The notes beneath the pieces were generated by a model. That model searched no databases, was not told the origin of the DNA, and saw only the letters and a program-made list of their open reading frames with translations. Position numbers and translations under genes: made by a program. From CAZQWJ01 sp964597265 (GTDB lineage Bacteria; Patescibacteriota; 4484-211; JAGQKX01), in the NCBI GenBank assembly GCA_964597265.1, contig CAZQWJ010000015.1:1-24375 (forward strand): a DNA stretch of 24,375 bases, written 5' to 3'. Positions 22,047 through 24,375 of the stretch are shown one piece after another (position 1 is the stretch's first letter; the number at the start of each line of letters is the position of its first letter).

Positions 22047-23813
22047 TTATTTGAATATTCTCCTATACACTCGCAATATAGCTTCTGGAATAGGTGATAA
22101 TTTAACCTTGTCCTTTATATCCTCAAACTCCTCATCAAACGTGTCATCTCCAAGAGAAAACACATACACACTAAATTTTCCATCAATTTCTTTAATTTCG
22201 TCCTTAAACTCGGGAATAGCCAGGTGATCGAAAATGATCCCAGTATGCCTTTTCTTGTTCCTGAATATCTGGTACTTATCTGTAGATTTTACCTCATCAA
22301 AGGTATCTTCTTTCACACACAGCATTTCTGTAGCTTTTTTGGTGAGAGCAACTTTGTTTTTATCTGTTGGATCGGCTGACACAAAATTTGTCTTGTAATA
22401 TCTTAAGTTTGCTTTTATTCCTTCTGTATTACCATCTCCGCTAATAACTTTTTTAATTCTTGGATATGTGACTGCTCTACAAATTCCTTGTTCTTGTATT
22501 TCTTCATCAGACAAACCTGAGTTTCTTAGTTCTTTTTCTTGCCCATTTATCTCATTGTTGGTGCATAGAATAAATTTTCTTATTCCCTCGTCACTTTTAT
22601 TTAACTCCATCACAGCATGTCCAGTGGTTCCAGAACCAGCGAAAAAATCCAGAATTGTTGCTTTCTTGTTATCAGACAAAACTCTAATACAATCCATAAC
22701 TGCATATAGAGATTTTGGGTAGTCAAAAACCTTAGCTCCCAGCATAGTTGTTAAAAGATTTGTACCCATTGAGGAAGCAGAATAATCAGATTTGTCCCAT
22801 ATTGTATAGGGTAACATCCACTCATCAGTCATTCTCCCTTTGTAATACACAGCAGGATTTTTATCTTTATCTAAACGCACACCCATTTCTGTATCTTTAA
22901 CCTTTATCACAGTATCGATTGCCCATTTCCAAGTTCTTTTCCTTCCATTTGGATCTATGGGGAGTGATACAATTTCAGATTCATCTGGTTCTTCCAATAA
23001 GTCATATGTCTTGGTTTTCTCGTTCCATTCCATTTTTGGAATTCTAAAATCAGATGCGTCCTTCTTAACAAATATTGGGTATTTCATCTTTGGAGACTCA
23101 GTGCTGTACTGTGCCCGAAAATTTCGCCATTCAAATTGGCCGATAGAATCTTTGTGCTTGTATCTGGCTAGTTGCTCATCTGTTCTTGGAAGTCTGCCAA
23201 TCTTTGCTTTCTTGCTTTTGCTATAAAACAAAGCATACTCGTGAGAGATTTGAAATCCAGAAATGTTTGATCTACCTTGTGGATTGTTCTTGATAACTAC
23301 TGTTCCTAGATGGTTATCTTCACCAAATATATCGTCCATAAGAAGGGTAAGTGTAGCCAATTCATTATCATCGATGGTTACTACTATAATGCCTGTAGGC
23401 TTTAACAACCTCCTAGCTAATTTCAATCTTTTTTCCATAAAACTTAGCCACTTACTATGTCTGAAGGCGTCATTCCCATCGACATAATCGTTGTTATATA
23501 CCCAGTTTTTTGCACCTGTGTTATAAGGTGGATCGGCATAGATTGCATCTATCTTTCCATTGTGTGTGTAGTTTAGGACTGATAAGGCGTGGTAATTGTC
23601 ACCTTCAATAAGTAGGTTTGTGGGTTTATCTGGATCTGTAGAAATTTCTTTGTCTTTTACCTCTTCGAGGATTGGAAGTTCATTTTTACACTGCTCGACA
23701 ACATCTTCTGGTTTATCTTCCCAAACCAATCCATACTTTTTCCTTTTTCGGAGTTGTTCAATTTCATTTATAAGATCTTTACGATCCCAATTTGAATAAT
23801 CTTTTTTTGCCAT
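22047..23813 (-). CDS. Type III-like DNA methyltransferase Mod (N6-adenine, beta class)
   Basis: A 588-residue methyltransferase that would modify adenine in the recognition site and protect the host DNA. The order of motifs is beta class: catalytic DPPYNTG (94-100) first, S-adenosylmethionine motif DFFAGSGTTGHA (389-400) late, with a long recognition region between (about 165-385). The N-terminal coiled segment (1-30) and LLIEGDNYHALSVL (67-80) are typical for Mod proteins. Target sequence not deducible. It is the first gene of the mod-res-OLD operon, with a perfect TATAAT 7 bases before the ATG, so Mod is probably made from a leaderless mRNA, ahead of the nucleases. Confidence 0.93.
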   Translation of the reverse strand: MAKKDYSNWDRKDLINEIEQLRKRKKYGLVWEDKPEDVVEQCKNELPILEEVKDKEISTDPDKPTNLLIEGDNYHALSVLNYTHNGKIDAIYADPPYNTGAKNWVYNNDYVDGNDAFRHSKWLSFMEKRLKLARRLLKPTGIIVVTIDDNELATLTLLMDDIFGEDNHLGTVVIKNNPQGRSNISGFQISHEYALFYSKSKKAKIGRLPRTDEQLARYKHKDSIGQFEWRNFRAQYSTESPKMKYPIFVKKDASDFRIPKMEWNEKTKTYDLLEEPDESEIVSLPIDPNGRKRTWKWAIDTVIKVKDTEMGVRLDKDKNPAVYYKGRMTDEWMLPYTIWDKSDYSASSMGTNLLTTMLGAKVFDYPKSLYAVMDCIRVLSDNKKATILDFFAGSGTTGHAVMELNKSDEGIRKFILCTNNEINGQEKELRNSGLSDEEIQEQGICRAVTYPRIKKVISGDGNTEGIKANLRYYKTNFVSADPTDKNKVALTKKATEMLCVKEDTFDEVKSTDKYQIFRNKKRHTGIIFDHLAIPEFKDEIKEIDGKFSVYVFSLGDDTFDEEFEDIKDKVKLSPIPEAILRVYRRIFK

Positions 23814-23820
23814 TTACCGC

Positions 23821-23826
23821 ATTATA
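23821..23826 (-). promoter_or_regulatory. Extended -10 box of the mod-res-OLD operon, leaderless type
   Basis: TGTTATAAT, an extended -10 with a perfect hexamer (23826-23821), 7 bases before ATG 23813. The -35 region (TATAAA, 23849-23844) is weak, as is common with extended -10 promoters. Confidence 0.6.
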
Positions 23827-24000
23827 ACACGATATTCTGGCAGTTTATAAGACTAATTAATGTTGTAAGCCAATATGTTTGATTAGTGGGTAAGAATGTA
23901 GGGTACTTTGATTATTTTTGCTTTCACAAACCATTAAAGGGTATTCTGCTATTGAAATCTGGAGTGGTTAGAATGGAATATTTCAGTTCGAAACCTGAAT

Positions 24001-24043
24001 TGGCTGCCGGGCAGGGTATCCTTCGTTAAAACTTCGGAGTACC
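24001..24043 (+). repeat. Left imperfect inverted repeat of GIY-YIG cassette
   Basis: Begins TGGCTGCCGGGCAGGG (24001-24016, identical to 24353-24368) and contains the palindrome CTGCCgGGCAG, then CTTCGTTAAAACTTCGGAGT (24021-24040). Read inversely, this matches the right end: both share CG-n2-AA-n2-CT-n-CGGAGT. It can also pair with CTGCCCTCGGC (24049-24059), forming a hairpin over the gene's 3' end. Confidence 0.65.
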
Positions 24044-24044
24044 T

Positions 24045-24320
24045 TTATCTGCCCTCGGCAATATCCTTCTTCAAGGCTACAGAAATAAGCCTTTTATATG
24101 CAAACGACTTCCCGGATCCAGATTTTAAGTAACGCTCAAAATCAACAGCTTCTTGTTTTGAACTAAACCCTCCATACCATACAAGTTCCCACGGACGGTG
24201 GGGAACAATAGACGGAACTTTACCTTCATTATGCAAGACTAACCTATTCTTCAGATTATTTGTAAAACCATAATAAAAGGTATGCGATTTTGAGCTTAGA
24301 AGGATTTAACAATAATACAT
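24045..24320 (-). pseudogene. GIY-YIG endonuclease-family gene, broken by stop at codon 5
   Basis: Read from ATG 24320: MYYC, then TAA (24308-24306), then in the same frame ILLSSKSHTFYYGFTNNLK, joining NRLVLHNEGKVPS and the rest down to KKDIAEGR. Small GIY-YIG proteins of the UvrC/YhbQ-like type begin MYYVYILLSS, so the stop replaces a Tyr codon (TAT or TAC) inside the GIY motif itself. The YIG half (YYGFTNNL), the Glu in the FERYLKSGSG region and the KR end are intact. A downstream ATG at 24236 would give only the last 63 residues without the catalytic motifs. Either a recent nonsense mutation or a sequencing error. The gene sits between inverted repeats and reads toward mod, with no sign of cotranscription. 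Confidence 0.8.
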
Positions 24321-24326
24321 ATGGCT

Positions 24327-24368
24327 TGCCACTCCGTAGCCTTGGCGAAAGATGGCTGCCGGGCAGGG
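24327..24368 (-). repeat. Right imperfect inverted repeat of GIY-YIG cassette
   Basis: Plus strand TGCCACTCCGTAGCCTTGGC followed by GAAAGATGG and CTGCCGGGCAGGG. Its reverse complement aligns with 24001-24043, outer palindromic core to outer core. It lies immediately upstream of the GIY-YIG start codon, so it also forms the 5' leader of that gene. Confidence 0.65.
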
Positions 24369-24375
24369 ATTCGGT

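Noticed and set aside
23985..24015. T-arm-like TTCAGTTCGAAACCTGAA on the plus strand.
   Set aside because: No anticodon arm or acceptor partner can be found around it.
24353..24375. A tRNA 3' end at the right window edge.
   Set aside because: The T-loop would read ACCGAAT instead of TTCGAAT, and the same 16 bases recur at 24001 without a tRNA, so it is listed as a repeat with tRNA-like features.
1..24375. Recoded UGA (Gracilibacteria/Absconditabacteria code).
   Set aside because: Genes are full length under the standard code, and TGA ends at least the HAD and res genes; the odd in-frame stop in the GIY-YIG gene is TAA.

Overview
The window looks like a chromosomal segment of an uncultivated, small-genome bacterium, most likely of the Candidate Phyla Radiation (Patescibacteria). 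This is an inference from gene content: a minimal F-type ATP synthase operon with a shortened delta subunit, a small SWIB-domain protein, a short RRM RNA-binding protein, a DUF2779 nuclease, a single-domain response regulator, and a GIY-YIG cassette of the kind I associate with that group. The genetic code is standard: TAA, TAG and TGA all end genes here. I cannot place it below phylum level.

Layout. 1-51: 5' part of a tRNA-Val(UAC) gene on the minus strand, cut by the window edge. 141-5279: mostly single-gene units on both strands (secreted unknown protein, family II pyrophosphatase, adenylate kinase, HAD phosphatase, NAD-dependent epimerase, receiver protein, small beta-carbonic-anhydrase-like protein), with a cluster of hairpin repeats at 2338-2703. 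5350-11350: complete ATP synthase operon atpB-E-F-H-A-G-D-C. 11449-13113: a ZIP-like membrane protein, then an RRM protein and a SWIB protein with unusually structured flanks. 13168-13391: more repeats of the same family. 13418-16310: glucan phosphorylase, Nudix hydrolase and NERD protein, all on the minus strand. 16343-23813: nuclease/defence island on the minus strand, with a DUF2779 two-nuclease protein and a tight mod-res-OLD operon (type III-like methyltransferase, helicase-nuclease, OLD-family ATPase-nuclease). The stretch from about 17.85 to 23.87 kb is clearly AT-richer than the rest. 24001-24368: GIY-YIG cassette bounded by imperfect inverted repeats, its gene broken by a stop at codon 5.

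Expression logic visible in the sequence: eight genes that start transcription units have a sigma70-like -10 hexamer ending 6-7 bases before the start codon, and a ninth has it 9 bases before. This predicts leaderless mRNAs. Good Shine-Dalgarno sites appear instead on some operon-internal genes (atpE, atpA, atpC) and on the RRM and SWIB genes, which have long upstream leaders.

Most notable: (1) the mod-res-OLD operon beside DUF2779 and NERD nucleases, possibly a composite defence system; (2) an ATP synthase whose delta subunit has only the C-terminal domain, matched by a shortened alpha N-terminus; (3) the leaderless promoter pattern; (4) the inverted-repeat GIY-YIG cassette; (5) the GTCATYCC hairpin repeat family.
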